Positions 23,401 through 36,300 of a stretch of DNA of 64,000 nucleotides are shown one piece after another. The notes under the pieces are model-generated. The model was not told the DNA's origin. It saw nothing but the letters and a program-made list of their open reading frames with translations, and made no database searches. Position 1 is the first letter of the stretch. Each line of letters starts with the position of its first letter. Source of the DNA: Linepithema humile (lineage: Eukaryota; Arthropoda; Insecta; Hymenoptera; Formicidae). Location of the stretch: NCBI RefSeq assembly GCF_040581485.1, contig NC_090132.1, positions 16,808,146 to 16,872,145 on the forward strand, in the 5' to 3' direction. Both the position numbers and the translations under genes were made by a program.

Positions 23401-25305
23401 GGATCGCTGTAATTACTCGCGATCTTGCAGCAGGATGTTCTGAAGGGTATGCTGGGCCGGTCGATAATCTTGCGGAGATTCTCTGGAATGCGGTTGTTCT
23501 TGAACGGTTCGACCGGTTCAGCGTACTCCGCGTCCTACGCCTCTGGTTTCCCGCTTTTTATGCATCTCCCCACCTTGCAACTCTCTTGTTTTTCTTTTTA
23601 TTTGTCATCTTTTACATACTATAAAAAATGCAATCTCGGATATACCGCAACTCTTCTTTTTAAACATGCACATCTATTCGGTTTATCCGCTTCATGTTAT
23701 TGCTATATTATATTTGTCTACGCAGATTATTCCCGCATTATTTCGATTGCGCTCGATTCAAATTACTCTGGTATTATTTTTGTTGTATCCTCGTTTCATT
23801 GCAGTATTATTTTGTATTTATCGATGCGTTTAAGAGAAATTGTTCCAGAGCGCGTAATAAATCTATATTTTTACGTCTCTCTTTTCTCCCCGCTTTTCGC
23901 TTTGCAAGAAAATATAAAATAAAGCCGGCGTTCGCATTTGGTGAGTTTCTCTGAAGGGAAAATGCATTTTCATTTCGGTTCCGAAATGGATTTTTCCAAG
24001 AAAAATGGAACTCCTCTGCGTCGCCGTTTTCGCTCCGATTCCCAGTAACGATTGATTCTTCATCGACGGCTCTCGATTCCGCTGGCCAAGCACAATAAAC
24101 TGCGGCGACGGTTAATGATCGCGGATGCTGAATGCACACGAGCCGTGTGGCTACTCTAAATGTGGCTTACAAGCGGCTTGATTGGCCGCGTGTGCGATAC
24201 CATTTGATCCGACCATTCCGATCTTCTCGTCGATTTCTAATTCTGATTCGAGCGACATTGACTATTTAATAGCCTGCCTTTTTTCGAGATTGTAGATATA
24301 CGTTTGCACGACGTGCGAGAATTTCAAACAATTTGTCGTATTGTGTTGACACGATAATCGCGTGTAGCGTAGTGCGCACGCTGATTTCGTTTCCGTAGAA
24401 ACTAGATGTAGCGAGGCGTTTTATGTACCGCACACGATATTGTATGCGGTTAAATAATGCGATTAGCATACATAATGCGGTACGAAATTATCGTGTCGTC
24501 TAACGTTGAAAGCCAGTCTGTTTAGAATTATACTATTATTTTTCGTTCGGAATATCTATATATAATAATACTATATTATATTCCGAATATATCTATATAA
24601 TAATATTATATTACAATGGTTGCATCAAACAATATTAATGAGTTGTTAAACGCTCGTTCGCAATCTACAATGTTAAAATTGAAAAAGATGAAAGGAGGAC
24701 TAATTAGGAATTATTAAATTCTTTCAGCGGCTAATTAAGACTTTCCTAGTATCAAACGTGGTAATTGAAATCAACACAATTTCGGAAAGTTTTATCTCTG
24801 ATATTGTAGACACGGTAAAATGTAGCTTACCGTCGCGAATAAATCATTTTTATTGTCACAAATAAAGATAAGGAGGTCTCCATTTGCATATGCCTGCAGC
24901 ATCGAAATACTAAACCAATATGCCGCTTTTAACGAATTACAGTCCTCCGGCTGAGAATCGTATGCGAGCTGTATCATGTCCCTTGAAAAGCCCTTCCCTT
25001 TAAGAAGAAAATCGGCTGTTGCGGCCGCCTTCCGGGAATGCTATTTATAGTCGAACACACCTGAATGAGTATCTCTCTCTTTCTCTCTCTCGTTCGTGTG
25101 AATGTGTCTTCGGAGTTGCAAACAGGTTTCGTCAAGTTTTACAGACGTCGTCTAATCATGCATGCAAGAAAGCTTCGCCTCGGTCGTTGCTTCGCCCCGA
25201 TGAATTTCTTTGCTCATGGTCATCGGCGGGTTCTGCATGCCAGCTACGCCAAGAATTCGCTCGGCATCCGCCGCCGGCGGAGTCGATAATTGTCCCGGAT
25301 AGTAC

Positions 25306-25344
25306 GTCGAGTCGAGTCGAGTCGAGTCGAGTCGAATCGAGTCG
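25306..25344 (+). repeat. (GTCGA)n pentanucleotide repeat
   Basis: Seven GTCGA units, one varied to ATCGA, followed by GTCG. It reads as alternating Val/Glu/Ser/Arg in several frames, which explains the low-complexity open frames around it. Confidence 0.93.
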
Positions 25345-25602
25345 CAAGAAGTCGCGTAACCCACGCAAGCCGCAAAGAATCGCGAAAGTCTACGACCTTC
25401 GCAATCGGCTTAATGAAGTATTCTAGTTTCCAACATTCGAACAGCCCTTTTCGTTCGGTGGGCGAGGCTCACGACCAAGGATACATCTTTATAACAAGCG
25501 AACCTGTGCGATTCGCTCTACTATATGGAACTATCGTATATCAGCGTGACCTTTGCTGTACAAGAACCAGAATATTATCTCGTTCACATTGTTAGAATTT
25601 GC

Positions 25603-25604
<2 letters not shown>

Positions 25605-25650
<46 letters not shown>
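25605..25650 (+). repeat. (TC)23 microsatellite
   Basis: A perfect 46-base TC dinucleotide repeat. It lies 1.6 kb upstream of the ratchet site and is antisense-complementary to the (AG)29 tract at 18305. Confidence 0.97.
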
Positions 25651-25656
<6 letters not shown>

Positions 25657-27241
25657 GCCGCTTTATTTTCCCTCTGCTTTGTGGAGAAGATTAAAATGCC
25701 TGACGGGAAGATAAGCGTTTTGGTATTTATCAAAGAAAAGTAAATCAAACTCTGTGAGTTTAATATCGTCGGTGAAAATCTAATTCTCGTAACAGAACTC
25801 AGATGTTAAATGTGTGAAAAGTTCAACTAGAGGCGATATAAAAAAGCGGTTTAATTATAAATTGCAATTTTATGGAGAGAGATGAAAATATAAGGTTTCA
25901 AGTGAGATAAATACCACACATTTTTTGAAAGAAAGAGAAAGAGAGACGCTCATAATTAAAGCTTATTTTAGATGATCTTCTAGATGATAATTTGTAACAG
26001 AATTCGAGGTACAATTTTATTTATAATTTTATGTGCCATGTAAAAAAGCATTTGCAAAATCACACATGTACTAATTCTATATCTATGATATATACTTTGT
26101 TTATATTATAAATAAATTTTGTTGTCTCGAATTCTTTGTATCTATAGGAGACTCGAAAGACGCTATTTTTATGTACAAAAATCTTATTTCCTATTATATA
26201 TAATAATAATATGCGACAATTTTTAAAACTTTTTTGGCTTGAAAGATGTGGAAACGTCTGAAAATCCGAAACGAAATCTCAAAATCAGTTCGTGACTTGA
26301 ATATTCAAGAATCTCTTCTTGTCACGAACGAACAGAATGTACATTGTCATTTTAGTCACCGCATTATTTTCGAAGCAAAAAGTTTAATTTTAATGCCATG
26401 CTTTATCGAAGTCGTGCTTTCGATGAAGTCTCGTAACGTTCGTCGCGCTTCCGCGCTCCGAGCGGAAGCGACCGAAAAACGGCGTACGATGCACTGTGAA
26501 TACAAAGTGATGGCATGACGGCGACTGCTGCACTTTTATCCGAGCGATCGGAAGCGTTTATCGCGGAGCCAAGCTTGCCGTGAAGGGACGATCGACTATC
26601 GTTTGCTTTTTGAAAAACGGGGAGTATTCCAGACTGCTTCCTTCTCATTCGGTTTTTCCGTACACGTCGCTCGCATCGAGCGTGGGCGATTGAATGGCGG
26701 ACGCGAATAACTTTGTCGCATATCTCGAGTGATACGGTGCGAGCACCGACGAGACGAAAGGAAACGTTTCGCGAGATAGCTTGCTTGCGAGACGCGCGCG
26801 CGATAACTCGAAGGAGACAATGGCTCACGCTCCGCGTTCGTGTTCTGCATGCTTGAAATGGCGGACACGTGTCTGCGAAAACTGGCCAGGCATTGCATTG
26901 AGAAACGTACTAGTCTCGGATATCGCGCAAACAATAAACAATTGGCACACGATTTATCGATTTGCCGTTGCAACGCGAGCGTTTCTGAGCGTTTCATTTT
27001 GCACGCGCGTAATGCAAGGAGTGTTTTTGTATAAAAATAATAAAAAAATATGAAAGTTGAATTTGTTTGCAAAAATTATAAGATGTTGTAAAATGAGAAA
27101 ACAAGAAGCGTGTAGGAAATCGAAAATGTCCGAGTTGTGTATATTCTGGGAAAGTTGTACGAATGGAAAACGATGAAACGTGACTCGTTACTAAAATTAC
27201 ATCTTTTTATTCAGCTGTATCCATATAACAAATTTTGAAAA

Positions 27242-27291
27242 TACTAACTGTTGAACTAATCATGCTTTTTCTTTCTTTGTTACAGGTGAGT
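27242..27291 (+). promoter_or_regulatory. Recursive splice site (ratchet point) in the exon 1a intron
   Basis: In order: a perfect branch-point consensus TACTAAC (27242-27248), a second AACTAAT (27254-27260), a pyrimidine-rich run (about 27262-27281), then TTACAG directly joined to GTGAGTAAT, so the acceptor AG (27284-27285) abuts a donor GT (27286-27287). This is the zero-length-exon arrangement of insect ratchet points, where exon 1a would join here, recreate a donor, and be spliced again to exon 2. It divides the 48.5 kb intron into 16.1 and 32.5 kb. The arrangement is seen directly; use in splicing is inferred. Confidence 0.65.
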
Positions 27292-27343
27292 AATCTTTAT
27301 GCTGTTATTTCGTGTCTATTTGTGATAGATCGACTTCTTTCAC
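27286..27343 (+). other. Possible RS-exon (poison exon) after the ratchet point
   Basis: A second donor, TTTCAC|GTGAGTATT, lies 58 bases after the ratchet acceptor, which would allow exon definition of this segment. If retained after exon 1a, the split codon CA|G is followed at once by TGA, ending the protein after Trp-Gln. In known recursive splicing such exons are usually removed; retention would switch off isoform 1a. Inference from sequence only. Confidence 0.35.
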
Positions 27344-30300
27344 GTGAGTATTCCCATTGCTATTGAAAACCTATATATCTTCACGTAGTTCATAGAATTG
27401 CTATATATCTTCACGTAGTAAAGCCGATTTCTTTTCAACCATGAGGTAATCAATGTGATAAAAGACGCGCGTAGTGCACGTACTTAGAGTCGGTTCCACG
27501 TTAAAAGCACACTTAAATGTGAAAATGCAGTGGCATTTTACAAAAAATGGCAAACCCATGTCATTTTTTATAAGGCATTCAGTAAATTAAATCAGTAAGG
27601 CATTTATTTATTTTGTGAAATTGTGTCGATCGAAGACAACAATTCCCAAGAATTTTAATCTTGAATTGTGAATCTTTTTTATAATTTGAAAATGTGCAGG
27701 AACTAAGATTATATAAATAACAATGAAATTGATATATTAATATTGACGTTAGAAACGCGAAAAATAATATTTAGATAGCAGATGTAAATTTTGATGGTAT
27801 AAATAATTGATACACTATGTAGATTGTTTATTTTTGCACTGAAGATTTATAGTACCTTTTGGAGACACGTTTTCTAAACTATCTAAACTTTTGAAAAGTT
27901 TTGTACAAGACGTATGTTGTTTTCAAAATCTCTAAGTTCAATTTCAATGAAGTTGTCACCGGTGTCGCTTTGCTCCAGTTAAAGATTGAGCTGTTTTCTT
28001 GCTGAAGACGACACCTATACATAGATGTCAGCCGATTTTATTTCGCTCTGATTCTTTTTCGTCGCATTTACGATCGATATTGAACGAGGCTCGTCTTTTT
28101 GGAGAGAGGCGCATAAACGTCTTCGAGGGCGGCTTTGTTTACTCGCACTGAGAAAGACGTATGAGCGAGCTTGTAGCGACGAACAAACGTCTTCGCCGAT
28201 AAACTATTTGCGTTTCCACCTGCAGGTATCGTTTCTGCAAATCGTTCGCGGCGATATTTTCGGCGCGATAGGTATGTAGCCAGGTCGTAACTCGCGATCG
28301 GACGTATATTTTCGTTATAGCGTATACACGAGTTGCAAGCGAGTTGTTCGAATTTTCATAAATCCGTTTTCACAAACCACATTGGTTTATTCTCGTATTC
28401 CGCCCTCGTTGCTTTCCTACGCTTTTCCGTTCATCATCGGGTGCTGCGCATTAGCGATGATCACTTTATGTTATGATCAGAACTCGGAAGTTGCCGTTTC
28501 TCTTACTTCTCACGCGTGCGTCCGTGATGCAACGAATGCAAGGATTGAAGCGAGAGTTGGGTTAGAGCGATAACATTATTTTAGCCTAGCGGAGATTGTG
28601 AGAGATAGTATTTTCCGAGGTTTTGGTTGATATTCGGTTCCTTCATAAAGTGCAATTTTGATTTAATTATTAAATTACATGTATAAACTCTGCTGATACA
28701 CGAGTGAGTATTGCAAATAAACATACATATTTTTAGTAATTAAATGATTGTGTTAGAATGCAAAGAGGTATAAATATTTGAAGAATTCAGAGCAAGAGCA
28801 AGTTAGGTCCATGATTCATGAGGGTCACTTTAAGTACGAGGCTGCATTTCAAGTATACTTACGTATAATTCCTTATAAGTTAATCCATTTTTACTCTGAA
28901 TCTTTCATTTATCTTATATATTTTATGAAAGTCATAATTTATGAGATTTATTTTTAATGTAAAACCGGATCTAAGATGCATCTCGAAAATCATGGATTTA
29001 ATTCACTGTTGTTGCAAAACTCATTTAATATTTAACATTAAAATGTTAGTATCCGAGACGTCCCAGAAATCTCAGGTGTTCTATAAAAATATAATATTAC
29101 TGAAAGCATATAGTCCAATACGCGGTCGAAAGAGTCTGACAGTCACCTCAACCATAAAGTTTCGAAATAACGAAGGCGAAGAAGGCGAGCACGCATTTAT
29201 CTTTTCCCGTTGATAGCTCATTTCCTCGGCACAATGGAAGAAACGCGTTCGCGCGAATCGAAGAACGAGCCTGCGTCGTTGCTGTCGTTTCATTCGCAAT
29301 TTCAGACATTGGTTCTATGAAAACTGTGACTGGTTGTAAGAAAGAGATGTCAGACATCGGCCATCGTGAATGAACGATAGTATCGTCGATGCTTATCAAC
29401 ACATCCGGAAAGGTGCACTCGATATTTTAAAACTGCAATGGCCGATGCAGCCGAACGACCGCCTTGAGTCTAACAAATGGGTCAGACGGGAATCGAAAGT
29501 TTCGTTTCGGCGTCGTAAAGTCGACCGAAGATTAAGATTAATTTGACGTCTATCCGCCAGCTTCGGGTCTGCTAATTAATTTCTTCTGCGCGAAACGAAT
29601 TTCCTTTTTATGTTTGAATCGTGTTTAGTATTATTTCTCAGGAAAAATAAATATACCGACCAATGTGAAATGAGATTAGAGATATAATTGTTTGTATTAT
29701 CTTTATAGAAGCTTGACCTCCATCTCGGGACATGAATCATGATTAGATACATTATTAATATTTATTCATTTATTTTATAACTTACATATTTATAAACATT
29801 ATTTACACGACAAGTGTAACTCACGCATAATGTTATTTAACAGAAATATTGCACGTATTCTCGATTGGTATTGTAAAATCGTAAATTACGTCATAAACGC
29901 GATTTCGCGCACGATAAAATCGAGAAAGGAACGATCGCGTCGGCTAGGAATTAGAAAGTCGCGACGATAATGTATAACACGGGCACGCGGCACAGGTAAT
30001 ATGCTTTTTTTTTTTGCATGCCTGCATTTCTCCTCGACTCGCAGTCGAGCAGTCTCGAGATTGCGCGTTGCATTTTTTTGCAAACAGTGGAAAAGTAACG
30101 CGCGTTGCGAAGCACACGGAACGTTGAACGATAAGGAAGGCCTTGACCCAAAAATTCACGGTGTTTATATGCTTATATAATTACTCTGCAATTCATGATC
30201 AAATACACCTCTCTTGACGTCTCGTTATCGGCGAAATGGCGGTAAAGTATCGCCCGTATTTCACTAAGAGCGATCTTGCCCGCCGACATCTCAAACTTTC

Positions 30301-33300
30301 CTATCTGCGTCATCCCGCGAATACTTCTTTGAACATTATCGACGGAGCATCTTGCACGACTATTCAAGAATTTTCTCATTTAGTGACTAATTAGGCGTGA
30401 TGAATTACTGTGCTTTTTCCTCTAATCAAGTTCTTAAATAGTGCCGCGAGTTTTCTGGAAAATAATTGCACCGCATTTAGCTTCTAACGTATCTTCGAGA
30501 TGCAAATAATAAAGTTTGCCAAGTGCAACTTGTAGTGATTTATTTAGTTTAGTTACACGAACGATAAAATAGATGAAATTGTTTCATTGTTGCAATATTT
30601 TTTTTAATTTTATAATTTAGTATTTATTTTGATATTTAATATTATTAGAAATTGTATAATTTATATATTTTTTAGTTTTCATACATTATTTTTCTTCGAA
30701 AAAAAGTTACGTTTTAATACCTCATTTATTTTACATGAGATACGTGGAAAATTTTCTCAAGTGTCTTATGTAATAATAATTCTTGGTTCATTTGCAAATT
30801 TTTCGATCGTTGTATCGAGTATCTCGAAGGTCTACATTATCACTCTTGTTGAAGAGAGAGAGAGGAGAATTCTCGTTGCATACTAATGTAAATCCTATCT
30901 GCCAATCTTCTTCACACTCAACGAAGCGCACCAAGCGATAATCGATTTAGGCAAGTGCCGTCAACCTTGAAAGGAAAGCAAGGGAACATCGCCATCGGGC
31001 AGTTATAAAGTTCCATTCTGTCGAACGATATCTGTGATCGACTTGCAATTCGAGCCAATTCGCACTCTTTGCTACAATCTAGAAGTTTCTGAAGTTTGTT
31101 GTTCAGCATTTTGATCAATTGTCTTGAAGCATTTCATAGATTATGTTAAAAAAAGAAACATTTTATAAGTTTATTGTAGAAAGATATTATAAAGCTTATT
31201 TCAAAGAGGCATTCGGACCTACAATATAATTTTATAATTCTATAATTCTAAAATTCTATAATTTTAATTTTTTTAAATCAAAAGGATGATATAAAGCTAA
31301 AAATTAACTGCTATAAATGTCTCATTTTTTCAATTTTTACAAATTTTACTTCTGATCTAACTACTTTGAGAATTATTTACTAATTATATTATTTTAATTT
31401 TTATAGAGTTTGCATTAGTTTAAAAAGAAGCACATATATTGCCATTCTTCACACATAACTTGTGGCGGAACTATATAATTACGTTCGATAACAATTCTCT
31501 TAGTTTACGCAACGCGATTCAAATGTTATAATAATTACGGCTCAGCGATATTAACGTCATAGCAAGGATCGACATCTTTAATTGTTTCTACGTAACAGCT
31601 ACTTGACTTCAAATATATTATTTAATTCAACTGATTTTATTCGGCTTAAATATCAAAGATACAATAAAGGTTAATTGAATTAACAATTAAGCGCGCCGTG
31701 GTGCTCTTTATTTGCATTTAATCAACCGAAGGCGATGGTTGGAACAAAGATTACTTCGATGGATGTGATCTCTTCGTGAAAAATAACATTTATAATTGCA
31801 AATTGCGTTTAATTACGTATACAATTTCTATTAGCGCGTCATTAATTGGCAAGCGAGATAGCTGGTGATTTTTTACGGCGGTCTTGCTACACGGGTTGAC
31901 GAAAGTTTACGCTACGCTACGAGCAATTATAACGGTCAATTTAAATTATGTTTTAATTAGTCTGTAGTAGCGCGATGATTAAATTACTCGAGTTTAGATT
32001 GTATCCCGTACGGTAGTACGGTATGCGGTACGCTTATTGCACACGTGTTTTCCTGCATATATGACTAGTGTGCACTATTTGTGCAGGATGTTATCAATTT
32101 TTTTTTTATGATTAGGAACATCTGCTCATAAATTGTCTCGTAGTTATAGCTAAAATGAACGACTGATAATTTTAAAAGGCGATATTTCCAGTAAATATTA
32201 AAACTTGATTATTTAAAAGAACAGTCTTATTTGTACTTGTTTTTTTAGGAATTATTCAAAAATTATTAATAATTCTTTATTTTTTGTTAGAAAAACTTGT
32301 TTAAATTTTTTGATAAATAATCAATTATATATATATATTTTTTTTGTGTATATTGACATACAATTTATTTATTTATTATAATCCGGTTTTTACAATTATA
32401 TTTTTCTTTTAGATTTATATAATATATTCATATATTTCATGTTCTGACAATGAGAAGCGAGTCTTTAAAAAACACATGTTTTACGTTTTATTTTTTGCCT
32501 GTTTGTATGTTCATTCAAAGCAGCTACTTTATTGGCTAGTTTGTTTTAGCGCATTCCGCATTTACGCGAGCGTAATTTCACGATGATTTAGAAAGTAGGA
32601 TACTGCGCATATAACATCGCAATTATGATTTTCCGACGACGAGGCGCGTCGCTGATCAACCCGATTTGTGATCGCGCGTCATCACATTCATGCTCCGGTA
32701 ATTAAAATCCATGGAAAGTGAAATAAATCGGCAAGACATTTAAGATCGAAATAACTCACGCCGTGTATTAAAATCGTATGAAACATTTGGCGCAGCTGAC
32801 TCATCAATTACGCGTACTGTAATAAATAATGTGGAAAGATTTGATTGTGTGGTTACGCGCGATGTGAACGCTGAGCGTTCGTCTGGTATGGGCTGCGGTT
32901 AGAATATTTTATGAAATACTCTGTGACCAGCATACATATTATCATTGTGCATTCGAAGAGGCGGTGGAAATTGAAAATCTTAAACAGGCGCGTCAAACAA
33001 TAAAGTTTTTCTCGAACGTAATGGCGTTGAAGCGAGAATTGAAAAATACTTCCTCGTGCAAAAACATTTTCAAGTCATTTATGTTGGGCACATATATTGC
33101 ATGCAATACATATTATGAAACAATTCGCGGTTTTTAAATTTTCAAAGTACTTTTTATTAAGAATATTATTTATAAATCTAAATTTGATGAAATATGTAAT
33201 AGTTCAATATGTAATATTTTTTACTTTTATTTTGTTATGCAAAACTAAGATATAAAAAAAATGCTTTGAAAAGTGTAAGAATCTTTGATGCCTTTAATAC

Positions 33301-36300
33301 TTGAAAAAGGAGTAATTTTTTTTATGATTTTAAATTTTGTTGGAATTTATTTGCTTTGAAATAAAATGCTTGACCTATTTCACTGCTTTACAGGCATAAT
33401 AAGAAAAATGTATTGCGATATTCCTGAATGTATTACTCCAATGGATTATTGGTTTATTACACAAGTAAGACATAAATTATATCGCGAAATAAGAATGCAA
33501 TTTTATATATGTGCTTAGGAATTTTCTGTAATTAATGTGATGACTAATTGATAACGGAAACTATATCTTTTGCAATATTGCTTTTAGCAAACGTACAAGA
33601 TACACACCCTTATATACAATTGTTCAAGTTAATTAAATAATCTATTATTGATAATTATTAATGATAAATGATAAGAGTTGTAATTATTATTAATATCTTA
33701 AAAAAATATTTATATTCTTGCAATTCCAAGCTTTAAGAATAAAACTTACTAAGAACTGTATAACATTATTGTTAAATATTAGTGCAGAGTTCTAGTTATT
33801 TTAAAAACATAATCATATTACAGTTTATTAAAAAAATGCTTAAAATTTTTAAAGAATAGAATTTTTTGATGATTTAAGCTTTATGTTAGATATTTCAAGT
33901 TTGTGCTACATAAATTATTTCTACATTATATTTTATGTATCACTAATAGAAATCGTAAGTGTGTCATAGCGATCGCACGAGAAAGTATGGTTAAAAGTAA
34001 TCACTGAGAAAGAGATGATTGAAAGTAGAGTTTGATCGTATTAATACGCTATTAATATATCAATACAAATCAATACGATCACTCGAGTAAGTGATCAATC
34101 CATTAAGATTCTATTAAATCTTTTTATATCAATAGTCGTTAATTATAACGATGAGTGATAATATAAAAAATTACAGTTTGCGATAAAAATAACGATTAGT
34201 GTGAAACTGTTGGTGCGGTTTTTTCTTAATTCATCCGCGTCATTTATAGATTCATTAACGAACATTGTGTTATTACCGGTAACGATTACAAGGTCTTGCG
34301 CAGTGTTTTTGTTATGCAACATTAATGAACACCTTTCATACTTTTGTGACACGATTGTCATTAATATTCCTCGACAGATGCTGCACGCGCGGAATGTCAA
34401 GCAGAAAGCGACGATGGTCGGTATAGGCTTTCTCAGGCATCTGGTCGCGACGCGCTTCTTTGTCTTTATCTCGCTATCGACCGCACAAGGACTCTCGATA
34501 ATCCCAACGAAAAATCGACATCTCCGGGAAGTGGACGGCGAATCACGTTCACGCGACTGCAAAGCAGCAGTCACGTAAACATGCAATTTTGCCGTTTGCG
34601 TATCGCAAAGAGAACTCGCACGATTGTGTATCTTAATGAAATATTCAAATTGTTAAAATATTTCCATTGTGCGAAATGGTATCACACGAAATAACACGTT
34701 ATTTTTGCGACTTTGAGAAATCTAAAATCACATTTTGTTCTATCGAGATAAATGTTTATGTTAAATTATCTCTGCACGTTGCCTTACATATTTTATTTTA
34801 TAAATAAATGAATCTAAACTCTCTTTAATCGTGCGTATGTAATACATGTACAAAAATATAAGAAATTTTGGTTGAAAGCAGATTTTATACATTCGATTAT
34901 TCGAATCATTGAAGCATAATTATTGACATTGCACGCTACAAATGATATCATAACGATTGGCTGGCGAAACAGAGGGTTTAAGCTGTTTTTTATTAATCAA
35001 CAATTTTCGCTACAGAGTGTGTAGGCGATTCTTTAACCACACTACTGTTTGCAATCGCAATCAATATAATCGCTGCCTAGTCGCGTCCTCGCATTCTTCC
35101 TATCTCTTTATTGATTATCTCAATATAGTTCTGATGATTTCATATTTCAATGCTATAGGTACGGAAAAATGGAATGAAGATAACCCATTCTCGGTGACAC
35201 ACGATGTATACGATTGATCGACGACAATGTATGGCAACGTACCGAGCATTGATTTATACTAAGAAATTGATAGCAAATTAATTGTATATGACGTTGAGTT
35301 CTATTTTCAATCGTCTTACTTCAATGATTATTTGTAACTGTATTTCTGAAAGCGTTCCGCTGGACTTGTCTCGGCGGGAAATATTCGATAATAGATAATC
35401 ATACAAGTTTTTATCCGACTATTATCTGTTATCATACATCGTCTATAAATTGTAATAAAACGTCGATCGAAAATTTCAGATTTCGCAGAATCACAAAAGC
35501 CGTTGGAAAAGCACCCCCTTTATCCGACTATGTACGCTCGCGCGGATTTTAGAGATGGAAGTTTATAATTCCGCTGGGCCGTAAATCGCCGTTTTACGAT
35601 GAGATGCACCAGGCAGATACGTTACGAGTTTCACCAATCTTTTTTATTCCGCTCGCATACCGAGTTCACGAAGGTCTGTAATATCGTCAAACTGACATTT
35701 AATACGGAAGTATAATCGTAACGGGAGACGCGATTTTTACGTTCCTCTCGTTTTTCCGTTACTTTACTTATCTTTGCCGACACTTTTTGGAACGCGCTTA
35801 TTTAACTTTTCGATACGATTTTGTATTATCAGAAAATACAAAATTTATATGAAAATATATGTATTTATTCTCTGTAGTTATTTATAAAAGAATTTATATG
35901 CTTCTTACAAATTCGATTGCCGAAAATTTCGTTTAATAAATTAATGAATGAACGTCTTTAAGTACAATATCTAATTTGAGTTATTCAATATTTGGTAATT
36001 GAATCTTCCACCTTCAGATTTTTATTTTGAGGTCGAAATTCGAGATGGAAAATGTCGAAACGAAAAAGTCAATTTGCCTTCGTCGTTCTCTCGATCTGTC
36101 GGTTTATCTCTTCGCGCAAATTCATTGAATGTGCCAATAAGCACGTAGGAAAGCACAGTTTGTCGTTTCGAGTCGCTGTTCCAATTTTATGGCGCAATAT
36201 GGACTTAACATTCCGTATTGCGACATAAAATGATTTATCGCAAAGCGTTCCACCAAAATATTCTTGCGAATTCTCTTATCGGCCGAAATTAGCACGTGAT

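Larger units (their letters stand above)
20416..27241 (+). other. Intron 1a, mariner to ratchet site
   Basis: Intronic sequence with GC-rich islands at about 22000-22220, 22700-23560, 25000-25420 and 26420-27020 alternating with AT-rich DNA. Open frames in the islands (for example 23029-23358 from an ATG just after a TATAAATA, and 23235-23624 from a GTG) overlap one another and have no splice or poly(A) support. The 23029 area is E-box-rich (CAGCTG, CATCTG) and could be an enhancer. It holds the (GTCGA)n and (TC)23 repeats. Confidence 0.55.

Noticed and set aside
26403..27072. Two overlapping minus-strand frames of 141 and 158 codons
   Set aside because: Arg/Ser-rich shadows in a GC-rich island with no start or splice support.
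34143..34586. Overlapping 125- and 147-codon frames on opposite strands
   Set aside because: Both start at non-ATG codons, and neither has a domain, splice context or poly(A) signal.
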